Shown in pieces: positions 1 to 11,000 of a stretch of 64,000 bases of DNA. A program made the translations under genes and the position numbers. The notes under the pieces were generated by a model, which worked only from the letters and a program-made list of their open reading frames with translations, was not told the origin of the DNA and ran no database searches. Origin of the DNA: CALODL01 sp942492115 (GTDB taxonomy: Bacteria > Planctomycetota > Phycisphaerae > UBA1845 > CAIVHJ01); contig CALODL010000010.1 of the NCBI GenBank assembly GCA_942492115.1, forward strand, positions 124,001 to 188,000, written 5' to 3'. The first letter of the stretch is position 1. The number at the start of each line of letters is the position of its first letter.

Positions 1-1
1 C

Positions 2-223
2 CATACCACCAGGATGGACCTGCTGGCGCTCGACGAAGTGCTCGGCAAGCTTGCCGCGATCGACGCGCGCCAGGCCCGGCTGGTCGAGCTGCGGTTTTTT
101 GGCGGCCTCTCGGTCGAGGATGTTGCGGCCTTGCTCGGCGTCTCCGACTCGACCGTCAAGAAGGAGTGGCGCCGCGTTCGCGCCTGGCTGAGCGACGAAC
201 TGGATTCGGAAGCTTCAAGGTGA
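2..223 (+). CDS. ECF-type RNA polymerase sigma factor, C-terminal part (cut by window edge)
   Basis: Only the last 73 codons lie in the window. They cover sigma region 4: a helix-turn-helix with LVELRFFGGLSVEDVAALLG followed by STVKKEWRRVRAWL, which recognises the -35 element. It aligns along its whole length with the intact sigma factor at 7433-8011 (LVEMRIFGGMTFEEIAAVLD and STVEKQWRRLRAWL), so the missing part is probably region 2 of the planctomycete ECF family that partners Ser/Thr kinases. The stop codon overlaps the GTG start of the downstream kinase (GTGA at 220-223), which implies translational coupling and joint function in a signalling unit. Confidence 0.9.
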   Translation, partial: HTTRMDLLALDEVLGKLAAIDARQARLVELRFFGGLSVEDVAALLGVSDSTVKKEWRRVRAWLSDELDSEASR

Positions 224-3200
224 CCACCACCGATTTCCACAGCCGAGCCATGAAAATCTTCGACCTGGTGTGCGATCTGCCACCGGAAGAACGCGCGCTG
301 CTGCTCGAGGAGGCGTGCGACGGCAATGCCGCCTTGCGTGCCAAGGTCGAGCGCATGCTGGCACAGGACGCCGTGACCGGCCTGGCAGACGTTGGCGACT
401 CGGGCGGAGCAGCGGACCAACTGGCAGTCGCACTGTCGAGCGACAATCCCGAGTTGGCGGGCGCGCCGGCCCGGATCGGGGCGTACCACGTCGTGCGCCG
501 CATCGGCCAGGGAGGCATGGGCATCATCTACGAAGCGGAGCAGGAGTCCCCAAGGCGTCGGGTGGCGCTGAAGATTCTCCGACCGGGGCTCATCGGACAC
601 GAGATGCTCAAGCGCTTTGAACACGAAGTACACGTGCTGGGTCAGTTGCAGCATCCCGGCATCGCACATATCCATGAGGCAGGTCTGGCAGATCTGCCCT
701 ATGGCCGGCAGCCCTATTTTGCCATGGAGTACATCGAAGGCCAGCCACTGGATCGACATGCCCAGGTCCACCAGCTCGATAGCCGGCAGCGTCTGGAACT
801 CCTGGCTCGTGTGTGCGACGCGGTCCAGCACGCCCATCAGAAGGGTGTCATCCATCGCGATCTCAAGCCGGGCAATGTGCTCGTGACCGGCCACATTGCT
901 CCCGATACATCGCCCTGTGGTGCAGCCGCGACTTCATCCAGCAACCTGATCGATGCCATCGGCCAACCCAAGGTGCTGGACTTTGGCATTGCCCGTTTGA
1001 CGGATCCGGACATCCAGACGGTCACGGTGCAGACTCATGCCGGTCAACTGGTCGGAACGCTGGCGTACATGAGCCCTGAACAAGTGGCCGGGGCCGCCGA
1101 TATCGATACGCGCAGCGACGTGTACGCACTTGGCGTGATGCTCTACGAGTTACTGGCAGGCAGGCGCCCCCATGACCTCACGGCTCTTCCCATTACCGAG
1201 GCGGCGCGCGTCGTGCGCGAGGCCGGTGCGCCGCCTGTCGGCTCGATCGACAAGCAGCTGCGCGGCGACGTGGAGACGATCGTCACCAAGGCCATGGACA
1301 AGGACCGTGAACGCCGGTACGGATCGGTGGGCGACCTGGCCGCGGACATCAGACGATTCCTCACCGATGAGCCCATCCAGGCCCGCCGGGCCGGCAAGCT
1401 CTACCTCATGGGCAAGTTCGCCAGGCGCCACACAGGTCTGGTGGCGGGGCTCGCAACGACAGTCGTGACCCTCGCGGTCGGGCTGGCGGGAACGAGCTAC
1501 TACTTGCTGGAATCGCGGCGCCAGCGCGACGAGGCGAGATCCGCGAGTGTCCGTCTCCGCGCGGTCGTGGATTACCAGTCAGTAATGCTGACCGGCATCG
1601 ATGTGGCCGAGATGGGGCAACAGATCCTCCAGACCATGCGATCCGAGGCCCGGGCGAGCGCCCCTGGCCACGGCGAACCGGCCGCGGCCCAGCTGGCATC
1701 GTTCGATGAAGTGCTCTCCCAGATCAATGCCACGACGGTTGCGAACCGTTCTCTGGATCAGTCGATCATGTCGCGGGCGGTTGCGGCATTGGACTCGAAG
1801 TTCGCGGATCAACCCGAACTACAGGCCGAATTGCGACTGTCTGTGGTCGACATCTACGACGCGATCGGCCTGCCCGCCAAAGCGCTCGCCCAGGCCCGCC
1901 TGGTGTGGGAGGCGCACCGCGTATTATTCGGCGCGGACAATCAGGCCGCCTGCGCCTCACAGCAACGCATCTGCGCCCTGCTGCTGGAGACCGGCGCCAC
2001 CGACGAAGCGGAGCGCACGATCCGTGAACTCCTGGCGACGCGCCAGCGGATCCTGGGCGACGAGCACGTTGAGACACTGGCCACCCGCTGTCTGCTTGGT
2101 CAAGCGCTGCGCTTGCGACACAAGTACCCCGAAGCGCTGGCCGAACTGCAATCGACTCTGGCCGCCCTGCAACGCACCGTCGGAGACGCCCACCCCGCCA
2201 CGATGAAGACGCACCTCGAGCTGGGCGCATCCTATGAGAGAGTCCGTGATTTCGAGAATGCTCGGCGCGAGTGTGGCCTCGTCCTGGACTATCGAGAGGC
2301 CGAACTGGGTCCGGATCACCCCGCGGCCCTGGCGGTGCGGAATCGAATGGCTTTCCTGGACAACATGCTCAAGAGAGATGTCCCTGCTGTGCAGCAGCTG
2401 GAAGACATCCACAAGAACCTTGCTGTTACGCTGGGCGCCGATCATCCGAGTACGCTCGATGCCTACAGGAAACTGGCCATCGGCCTCAGTAAACTCGGGC
2501 GCGACGAGCAAGCAGCACCGCTCTTCATGGATCTGCTGGTTCGACAACGGCGCACACTGGGCCCTGACCATCCCGACACGCTGGGCACGCTCGGCATCCT
2601 CGCACACACGATGCTGAAACTGGACCGCCTGGATGAAGCCGAAACGTATGCATTTGAAGCAGTGAACGTCGCCGCGCGGTCGCCAAGCAGGAGCATGGGT
2701 AGCGCTCTCGTCCATCTGGCTGCGGTGCTGAGGCGTCGCGGGCACTTAGAACAATATAAACAGAATACGGTCGGCGCCGTCGGCGAATATGGTGCGGTCG
2801 ACGACATCGACAGTAAGGACGCCCTGCTCCTGAAACACACGCTGGCCATGGTCGCCATGGAAAGAGGCATGTATCGGGCTGCATCCGGAGTATTCGCGTA
2901 CAACGTGAGCTCCGCCCGCCATTCCGGGCGACTGCAATCGCCCTTGGTGGGGAGTTCCATGGCTCATGCTGCGCTGGCACTGATCGTCCTCGATCGAGTG
3001 GACGAAGCCCGTGACCGGGCCGAGGAGTTCCTGGTCTGGTGCGCCGAGCAGCATGCAGAAGACGCCACCATTGGACAGGGGCGGTTGTGGGTCGCGCGTA
3101 TCGCGTATGCCCGGGCCGACTACGACACGGCCCGATCCGCACTCGAGGCAGCAGTGGATTCCTTGGGCGGCCATCTCGAGGCGGACGATTGGCCCGTGTG

Positions 3201-3411
3201 TTACGCGCGAATGCTCCAACGCCTCATCGCGCTACGGACAGGTGCTGCCGATTCCGGCAACGGCGCCCTGGAAGCCTGGCAGTGTATCGTCGACCACCAG
3301 GCGAGCCTTCGCTTCCCCATCCATGACCTCATCCTGCAGGACACCCGAAGACTGCTCACCGGAGCCGGCCTCCAACCCGACGACAGCGGGACGGCTCGGG
3401 ATCAGCCCTAG
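220..3411 (+). CDS. Membrane-anchored Ser/Thr protein kinase with C-terminal TPR region
   Basis: A 1063-residue protein. The GTG start at 220 overlaps the sigma stop and has GGAAG seven bases upstream. The Hanks-type kinase domain (about residues 85-385) shows the glycine loop IGQGGMG, VALKILR with the ATP-binding lysine, HRDLKPGNVL with the catalytic aspartate, DFGIAR and the GTLAYMSPEQ activation segment. One membrane span follows (about residues 405-430, GLVAGLATTVVTLAVGLAG). The remaining roughly 600 residues are tetratricopeptide-like helical repeats, with recurring LG-x-DHP-x-TL motifs of the TPR_10/TPR_12 type. The kinase is inferred to be cytoplasmic and the TPR region on the other side of the membrane, possibly as a protein-binding sensor. 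It probably works with the overlapping ECF sigma factor; the substrate is unknown. Confidence 0.93.
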   Translation: MTTTDFHSRAMKIFDLVCDLPPEERALLLEEACDGNAALRAKVERMLAQDAVTGLADVGDSGGAADQLAVALSSDNPELAGAPARIGAYHVVRRIGQGGMGIIYEAEQESPRRRVALKILRPGLIGHEMLKRFEHEVHVLGQLQHPGIAHIHEAGLADLPYGRQPYFAMEYIEGQPLDRHAQVHQLDSRQRLELLARVCDAVQHAHQKGVIHRDLKPGNVLVTGHIAPDTSPCGAAATSSSNLIDAIGQPKVLDFGIARLTDPDIQTVTVQTHAGQLVGTLAYMSPEQVAGAADIDTRSDVYALGVMLYELLAGRRPHDLTALPITEAARVVREAGAPPVGSIDKQLRGDVETIVTKAMDKDRERRYGSVGDLAADIRRFLTDEPIQARRAGKLYLMGKFARRHTGLVAGLATTVVTLAVGLAGTSYYLLESRRQRDEARSASVRLRAVVDYQSVMLTGIDVAEMGQQILQTMRSEARASAPGHGEPAAAQLASFDEVLSQINATTVANRSLDQSIMSRAVAALDSKFADQPELQAELRLSVVDIYDAIGLPAKALAQARLVWEAHRVLFGADNQAACASQQRICALLLETGATDEAERTIRELLATRQRILGDEHVETLATRCLLGQALRLRHKYPEALAELQSTLAALQRTVGDAHPATMKTHLELGASYERVRDFENARRECGLVLDYREAELGPDHPAALAVRNRMAFLDNMLKRDVPAVQQLEDIHKNLAVTLGADHPSTLDAYRKLAIGLSKLGRDEQAAPLFMDLLVRQRRTLGPDHPDTLGTLGILAHTMLKLDRLDEAETYAFEAVNVAARSPSRSMGSALVHLAAVLRRRGHLEQYKQNTVGAVGEYGAVDDIDSKDALLLKHTLAMVAMERGMYRAASGVFAYNVSSARHSGRLQSPLVGSSMAHAALALIVLDRVDEARDRAEEFLVWCAEQHAEDATIGQGRLWVARIAYARADYDTARSALEAAVDSLGGHLEADDWPVCYARMLQRLIALRTGAADSGNGALEAWQCIVDHQASLRFPIHDLILQDTRRLLTGAGLQPDDSGTARDQP

Positions 3412-3435
3412 CCGCTCCATGTCAAAGCGGGAACA

Positions 3436-3463
3436 GGGGCCGGCCCCCCTCGGGACCGGCCCC
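3436..3463. terminator. GC-rich hairpin between convergent genes
   Basis: A perfect 8-bp inverted repeat GGGGCCGG / CCGGCCCC with a 12-base loop lies 24 bases after the TPR kinase stop and before the end of the convergent lectin gene. There is no T-run, so it is only a candidate bidirectional transcription stop or mRNA-end stabiliser. Confidence 0.4.
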
Positions 3464-3532
3464 CTGCTGCAGCGCCACACACACCGGGTAGCGCGTTGAT
3501 CCGTCGACCAGCGGGCGCCACCCCGCATGCGC

Positions 3533-6500
3533 TTAGCGCGGCTGTGCTGCCGTTGCGGCCTTCCCGCCCATGTGAATCACCGCAGGTGTCGTTCTGACGA
3601 TTTCGACCATCCCGTTGGCGGGCGTGGCAAACAGGAACGTTCTGTTCGATGTATCCGTCGGGTCGTGCAGCAGATCGACGACCGCTTCTGCATACCGGCC
3701 ATCGGGGGGCGCGGTAGACGAATGTCGCCAGGTACACATCACTCTTGGCACGGATACCCGCGGTGTCGAGCCCCACGACCAGTTGGCCGGTCTCGAGGTT
3801 GTACGCGTCCCAGAACGGCTCGCCGACAAAAGCGTGGTCCCCGCGAACGTCGACGAACAGGTCGATCAGGGTCAGCCCCTGCGCTGGCGGTGGGATGCAA
3901 CTGGTAGCCACGAAGATCGCTCACGCCGCCGGTCAGGAACACGTCGATCTCCACCAGGTCACCGGCGACCGGGCGGGCGAGCAGTTCGATCGACACCCGG
4001 TCTATGATCTCGACCCCGGCGCCGCCACCGTCCACCACGGGCGCCGGCGCGCCGTCGAGGGGACAGCTGCAGCTCGAAGAACCGCCGAATGCATTCAGTG
4101 CCGCGAACGCATCGTTGCCGTCGCACACGCCGTCGGGCGCACAGGAGCCGAACTGACCACCTGCATCGACGTTGAACGCGGTCGGTGCACTCGCCTCGCA
4201 CGGATAGTCTCCGCCGCCGTCCGGAGCGGTGTTGGCGAAGCAGTTCAACGCGTGGAAGCGATCGTTGCCGTCGGCCGTACCGTCGACGGCACACACACCG
4301 AACTGGCCGCCCATGTCGGCGAAGACGATCGCAGTTTCAACGCAGGCACCGGCTTCGCATGCCCAGAACAAACAGTTATCGTCGCGGATACCGTCGCGGT
4401 CGCCGTCGGCGCAGTCACCATGTGTTCCGCACGGCACGACATCGCACCCATCCGGTATCCCGTTGCTGTCCTCGTCGATCGAATCATCGAATCCCGCACA
4501 GACGTCATCGGAATCACACACCCCATCGGCATCGCTATCGCCGCTCGCGTCTTCACCGACACACGCGTCACAGCCATCCGGAACCGTGTCGGCGTCGGCA
4601 TCGGCGTTATCGTCGAAACCAGGACAGATGTCAGCCGATTCACAGACACTGTCACCGTCCGTGTCGTCGGGGTTGTCGGCCGGGCATGGGTCACAGCCGT
4701 CGGCCGTGCCGTCACCATCGGCATCGGCGTTGTCGTCGAAGCCGGCGCAGGCGTCGCAGCCATCCGGCACGCCGTCGCCGTCGGCGTCGGCGTTATCGTC
4801 GAAACCAGGACAGATGTCAGCCGATTCGCAGACGCTGTCGCCATCCGTGTCGTCGGGGCTGTCGGCCGGGCATGGGTCACACCCGTCGGCCGTGCCGTCA
4901 CCGTCGGCATCGGCGTTGTCGTCGAAGCCGGCGCAGGCGTCGCAGCCATCCGGCACGCCGTCGCCGTCGCTATCTGTATCGCAGGGATCGGGTACGCCGT
5001 TCTGGTCGCAGTCGTTCGTGAGCGACACGGCCGTGAAGTGGACATTGTCGACATAGTGCGCATTCGTGACGGATCCCGTCCGAGCACCGAAGCCATAGCG
5101 CGCCTTGATCGCCGTCCAACCGGGAACCGGAACATCGGAGAAGATCGTCGTGGCGTTTCCATTCGCATCGGCGAGCACGAGTGTCGCACCACTGCTGTCC
5201 AATTCAAACGTCGCGTGTTGCCAAGTGCTGTCATCGAGCGGATGCGGGACCAGCACGTCGGCAAGCGTGGTTCCATAGCTGCGGAGCCGCGCGTGGTTTC
5301 CTCCGGCTGCATTGCCATGGTACGTGTCCAGACTGACTGCAAGCGGTTGGTTGCCTCCGCTTTCATTGAACAACACGCCGTTGTCGGTCGTGTCAGCGTC
5401 GATCAGAGCGAAACCCATGCCGTCGGCACCCGTTCCCCCGCCCATGAAGAAGTCAAACGTGACCGTGAACCGATCGATCGCCATTGTCGACACGGGTCCG
5501 AAGATGACCGTTCCCAGTTGGCCCTGGAGGGCTTCGGTCAGTTGGACGGCGCCGCCCACCTGGGCTGCGGTTCCGTTCAACTGGTGGTGCGCGGCTGGCG
5601 AAGAGAAGTCCTCGAGCCTGCCCGGATGCAGCAGGTCACATCCGTCCGGGACGCCGTTGTTGTCGCAGTCCCCACCTTCGACGACACCACAGCCGCAAAA
5701 CCCGGGCGTCACTCTCGCGGCGTCCAGCGGACACCCGTCTTCCTGATCATGAAACCCATCGCCGTCCGAATCGCCGAGTTGCGCTGACTTGGTCGGCTTG
5801 CAGGTGTGGTCGCCGAAGCGGGTCGGATCGTAGATCGGCCAATTGTCATCGTCCGTGTTGCCGCATTCCTGCATCGTCGTACACGAAATGTCGCAGGATA
5901 GCCCGCTGGCGCAGTCGTTTGGAAACTGACACGGGTCGCCTTCCTGGCCCGGTCCCTCCGGCCAGCAGACGTTGGTGCTGCTGCATGTTTGACCCGGCCC
6001 GCAGGAGTTGAAGCCTTCAGGGCAATCATTGGGATCGTCGCATCCGCAGACCTCAAATCCCAGCTTGGGGTTGTCACATAGTACGTAGTCGACGGGCAGC
6101 ACGCTGCCGTCGCAGCGTTCGTGGCGCAGCAAGCCGAATGGGGCTCCGATGCAGTCCACTCCATATTCGCCGCCCTCGACACAGACGGCGTTGTTGCCGC
6201 AGTCCGAGTCCGAGTCACACGGCGGCGCGCCCGCGCCTCCGCCGTAGCAGCCACACAGCGTGCACGGGAGACCGAAACTGTCCAGGCACGTACCGTCCGG
6301 GCATGAGTCCTCCGAACCGTCGCAGGGCTGCCCATCGTTCGCGCCGCCGGTGCAATGGCAGTCCATCCACTGCAGTCCTGCAGCACCGTTCATGAGACCG
6401 CATTGCTCGGGTTCTCCCTCGATGCCGTCGACGAAGAACGTCGACACGAAGGCTCTGAACGGCTCGTTGGCCACACTCTCGTACAGGGGTGTTCCGTCGA

Positions 6501-7233
6501 CCCAGGTGAGGCGCTCGTCCAGCTGGCAGCCGGCCCCATTTTCACTACACAGGCGCACGAACCACCGAAATCCCGTCCAAAAATCCAAACGCGTGGCCTG
6601 CGCAATGCGCATCATCTCCTCGAGCTGACGCCGGCCGCAGCGCGTCGGTGAATCGCCAGGCAAGCACGTCGGGATGTCCGGGCAGGAATCACCGTTGGAT
6701 ACACTCGGAGGACCGGCACCCGGATTGGCCTGCTCGCATTTGCTGTGCGCGATGTCCGTGCCAACCGTCAGGCGGCAATAGGCCCGAGCTTCGTACCATG
6801 TCAGGTTGTCCGGCTGCCCGTCGGTATCGAAGCCAGCCGGATCTCTCAAGACATAGGGACAGGCCACGACCACGCTGACGGTGGCTTCGCTGCCGCCCGA
6901 CAACTGGTAAGTGAACGTGTCCGGGGCGCTGGGGATCGCGTCGTTGCAGTAGGTCTGGTTTGGCGTGTAGCTCAGTTGTGTCCCGCCGCTGACGACCTGG
7001 ACCGAGCCGTTTGCCGGCTCGTTCACGATCATCGTAATGATCTCACCGCCAAGATCGATGTCGTTATCCAACACGTCGAGCACGTTGTCCGTGCTGTTGA
7101 TGATGACAAAATCTATGTGATCGTCGACCGCAGTGGTCGTCGTCATTGCCTGCGCTGCTGGATGCATGCCCGCTGCCGTTATCGACACGACTGCGATCGA
7201 CGCCATCGTTCGGATATGCGGTTTCGTACTCAT
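3533..7233 (-). CDS. Secreted lectin / thrombospondin type-3 repeat protein with dockerin- and cohesin-like C-terminus (two frameshifts)
   Basis: The start at 7233 has AAGGGA seven bases upstream and a signal peptide ending near AAQA. In order, I see an Ig-like segment (about residues 35-125, VLDVLDNDIDLGG), a C-type-lectin-like region (WYEARAYC, LTWVDG, EQCGLMN, WMDCHC), Cys-rich EGF-like stretches, an L-type-lectin-like sandwich (GADGMGFALIDAD), calcium-binding TSP3 repeats (DSDGDGVPDGCD, DADGDGTADGCD) and then the dockerin-like plus cohesin-like module shared with 20193-22640 and 36309-38630. The long frame ends early at 3739. The expected C-terminus continues in two other frames to a stop at 3533. 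Removing one base from the CCCC run at 3876-3879 and one from the G6 run at 3704-3709 restores continuous homology to the paralogs. The role is inferred to be surface adhesion or glycan binding. Confidence 0.8.
4606..4977 (-). repeat. Two tandem 186-bp copies inside the TSP3 region
   Basis: A 62-codon unit is present twice head to tail (4606-4791 and 4792-4977) with only scattered, mostly synonymous differences. Each copy encodes several aspartate-rich calcium loops separated by DACAGFDDNAD, DPCPAD and DICPGFDDNAD. The near-identity at DNA level suggests a recent in-frame duplication and makes the segment prone to copy-number change and to assembly collapse. Confidence 0.9.
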
Positions 7234-7432
7234 TGCGTGTTCCCTTTCGTCTGGCCGAAGTTGGACTGAGCGCTACAACCGCTGGCAGTCACCCTTCAAA
7301 CACACGTGGCCACGAAAAGCCGTAAGGGGAAAAAAGAAAAAACCACCGAGCACGCAAGCCCAAGCCCCTAAGGATCTTGTGGCCCAAGAACGAACCACTG
7401 GGTGGTCAGCCGCGAGCGGGTATCATGGCGTT

Positions 7433-8011
7433 ATGGAATCTCTCGACCCGGATCATTTCTCGGATGATGGAGTGACCGACGACGCGACCCAGATGTTGAA
7501 CCGCCTGGCGGAAGGAGACTCGGCCATGGTGCACCAGCTCCTACCCGTGGTGTATGCCGAGCTGCGCAACCGGGCTGGACGGTTGTTCAACAACCAGCGC
7601 CACGACCACACACTGCAACCCACGGCACTGGTCCATGAGGTGTATCTGAAGATCATTCGCCCGCAGAGCGACTGGAAGAACCGAGCCCATTTCATGGCTG
7701 TGGCATCGATGGCCATGCGCCAGGTCCTGAGCAACTATTCCCGCAAGAAGCGGGCAATCAACCTTGACGTGGATGTACCCGAGAAGGGACCTTCGGAGAC
7801 GTTCGATGCCGTGGCATTCGACGATATGCTCAAGAAACTGAGCGCGCTGGACGAACGCGGGGCTCGGCTGGTGGAAATGCGCATCTTCGGGGGCATGACA
7901 TTCGAGGAAATTGCAGCCGTGCTCGACGTGTCCCTCTCGACGGTCGAAAAACAGTGGCGCCGCTTACGTGCCTGGCTGGCGCGCGAACTCGCCCAGGAGG
8001 GGCAAGCGTGA
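7433..8011 (+). CDS. ECF-type RNA polymerase sigma factor (planctomycete kinase-linked family)
   Basis: A 192-residue protein; ATG at 7433 gives MESLDPDHFSDDG. The family signature is clear. Region 2 includes LLPVVYAELRNRAGRLF, LQPTALVHEVYLKI, FMAVASMAMRQVLSNYSRKK. Region 4 includes LDERGARLVEMRIFGGMTFE and STVEKQWRRLRAWL. It directs RNA polymerase to specific promoters and belongs to the ECF (Sigma70_ECF) type found beside Ser/Thr kinases in planctomycetes. There is no strong ribosome site before the chosen ATG. The open frame extends upstream to 7133, but that part overlaps the divergent lectin gene and lacks family similarity. The stop overlaps the next gene's GTG start. Confidence 0.9.
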   Translation: MESLDPDHFSDDGVTDDATQMLNRLAEGDSAMVHQLLPVVYAELRNRAGRLFNNQRHDHTLQPTALVHEVYLKIIRPQSDWKNRAHFMAVASMAMRQVLSNYSRKKRAINLDVDVPEKGPSETFDAVAFDDMLKKLSALDERGARLVEMRIFGGMTFEEIAAVLDVSLSTVEKQWRRLRAWLARELAQEGQA

Positions 8012-11000
8012 CGCCCCAAGAACGTGCCAGGCGCGCCTGGGACATCTTCGATGATGTGTGTGATCTGGATAGCGCGGAACGGTCACGCGTGCTGGGTGAT
8101 GCGTGTGGAAACGACGCGGCTCTGCGGCATGAGGTCGAATCGCTGCTGGAATTCGACGGCACCACACCCGACGTCGACGTGTTGGAGGCGGGACGCGGTG
8201 CGGATGCGCTCGCCCGGTGCCTGGCGAACGATGGGTCTTCCGAGAACGCGATCGAAGCCACTGCTTTTCCTGAGCACATCGGGGACTACCGGATCATTCG
8301 CCGGATCGGCGAAGGCGGGATGGGTACGGTTTACGAGGCCGAACAGGACGCTCCCAAGCGACGTGTGGCCGTGAAGGTCATTCGCGCCGGCATGGCGTCG
8401 CGGCATACCCTGAAGCGCTTCCAACACGAGTTCAACGTCCTCGGCCAGCTTCAACACCCCGGCATCGCCCACGTCTACGAGGCTGGCGTCGATGCGACAT
8501 CCGCTGGCCGACTGCCCTTCTTCGTCATGGAGTTGATCGACGGGTTACCGCTCGATCGATTCGCGAACACGCAGAACCTCGGGATTCTTTCGCGATTGGA
8601 GCTGCTCGCCCGAGTGTGCGACGCAGTCCAGCATGCCCACCAGAAAGGCATCATCCACCGCGATCTCAAGCCGGCCAATGTCCTGGTCGTTCAGGACGAA
8701 CCCAGTTCCGGCAGAACAGGATCGACGGTTGACGCGCTTGGCCAGCCTAAGGTCCTGGATTTCGGCGTCGCTCGGCTGATCGATGAGGATCTACACACCG
8801 TGTCTCTGCACACGGAGGGCAGCGAACTACTCGGCACGTTGGCCTACATGAGCCCGGAACAAGTACGCGGCCACCCAAGTGAGACCGACACGCGCAGCGA
8901 CGTGTACGCCCTGGGCGTCATCCTGTTCCAAGTGCTCGCAGGTCGACTGCCCTACAACATCAGACACGTGTCCGTTGTGGAGGCGGCCCGAGTCATTTGC
9001 GAGGAAAACCCGCAGCGACTGTCGTCGATCGACGGCCGCCTGCGCGGCGACATCGAACTGATCGTCAACAAGGCGTTGTCCAAAGAGCCCGAACGGCGTT
9101 ACGGCTCGGCAGCCGAGCTGGCCGCCGACCTCAGGCGACACATCGCCGACGAACCCATCGAGGCTCGCCCGGCAACAACCTTCTACCACGTCAGGAAATT
9201 CGCGCGCCGCCACAAGGGCCTGGTCACCGGAGGCATACTTGCCGTCCTGGCGCTGATCATCGGTTCGATCGGCATGGCCATTCTGTCAGCAGTGGCGTTC
9301 GAAGCGCGCAAGGTCGCCGAACATAACGCATCGGAATCCGAGCGCGCGGCCTATCGAGCACACATCGTAGGGGCTGCTGCGACGCTGAGAGAACGGGACA
9401 TGGCTGCCGCCGAAAAGCTGCTCATGGAGTCGCCGGTCTCGTTGCGCGGCTGGGAGTGGCGACTCTTATACAGCCGGCTCGACGAATGTGGGGCATCACT
9501 AGCGGTCCAACAGCCCATCGCGGATATCGCCTTCTCGAAGGATGGTGATCAGCTGATCACTTTACTGAATCAGCCGAGATGCATTCGAGCCTGGACCGTT
9601 TCGGAACTGCAGCCGGTTCAGCATGAGGCTGACGAAGTTGTCCACGGGCGGCTACCGAGAAGGACTTTTCAATCGGGTTTCCATCTCAGGTCGCCGCAGA
9701 AGCAGACCGAGCTGGCCGCTGTGGTCGAGGACTGGCCGCCAGGCGTGAGGATCGCCGTGATTCCACACGACGCCCGCGCGGTCTCGGCGTTGGCTGCCGC
9801 GAAGGACATCGTCGCCGACCTGCCTCCGCGGACCTGGTTGGCTTTCAGCGCGTCGGGGAATCGGATGGCGGCATACGACCTGCGAGCCGGTGGCGCTGTC
9901 TGGAATTTGCGTCCCCGGCAACGGATGATGGACATTCCTCCGAATCCGGAACGCCTGAACAGCGTCGTGTTCGACGATCTTGGCAGTCGACTGCTGATTG
10001 CGGCAGCGGACCGTTCACTGTCCATGTGGAACGTGGATACGGGCGTGTGCGAGTGGTTGCAGAAGGAGGCGCACAACGATGCCCTCCGTGACGCGCGTTT
10101 CAGCCCGGACGGTACATGGGTCGCAACCGGCGGCGAGGACCGTCTCGTGCGCTTGTGGGAGGCTGGGACTGGTCGACTCCTCCGGACCTTCGCCGGACAT
10201 CGATCTCCCGTAAGGCAGGTCCGGTTTGCTCCGGACGGCGGGCGCTTAGCGAGTGCGGAGCCAGGCGAGCTACGGGTTTGGGATACGCAGGCCGATGCCA
10301 AGGCCTGGACTCTGAGGGGCCATCGCGAGCCGGTCAAGTCGCTGGACCTCAGCCCGAACCGCGGCATCCTCGCTTCGGCAGGCGATGACTTGCGCCTGTG
10401 GGACGCGCGCACCGGACGACCGCTAGGCGTGATGGTCCAATCCACGGGCGAGATCGATCGCGTGCCCCTGGTGTCGTTCTCTCCCGATGGTAACCGGCTG
10501 GTCTTCACCACGGTTGCAACCGACCCTGCACCGCCCCGGAGCACCGTTCACGTCTGTGATCTGCGGACGGGCAGCATGACGGATCACGACCTCGAACGCC
10601 GATTTGGAAGGCTGGATGACATTGGACATTCCCCCGATGGCCGGCTGTTGGTCGTTTCAGATGGCAATCCGGCTCTGGTGACGATTCTCGATGCGGACAC
10701 GCTTGACATTCGTGCCGAGTTCGATGCTTCGAGGTTCGCTTTCGATACTGCAGGTGGATGGTTGGCGTTGGGCGGCAAGCGACGCGTTCGACTGGTCGAT
10801 GTTCGCTCGTTCGAGGTCATCCGGGAGTGGTCCGTGCGCATGAGTTCCTGTATCACCTTCAGTCCCGACGGGCGCTTTCTGGTCGGCGGGGCGAAGCTGC
10901 AGGTCATCGATTTGCAAACGGGTGAGATCCGAAAATTGCTTGCCAACGAGCGGGCCAAGGTGGTGTCGGTTGCATTTGCGCCGGATGGTAGCCGATTGTT

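Noticed and set aside
4500..5000. Regular repeats considered as a CRISPR array
   Set aside because: The repeats are in-frame, codon-periodic and encode TSP3 calcium loops; there are no unique spacers of constant length.
3745..5787. Forward open frame of 680 codons
   Set aside because: It lies opposite the TSP3 and lectin coding sequence. Its Val/Ile/Arg-rich repetitive product is the mirror of GC-rich Asp repeats, with no ribosome site or family.
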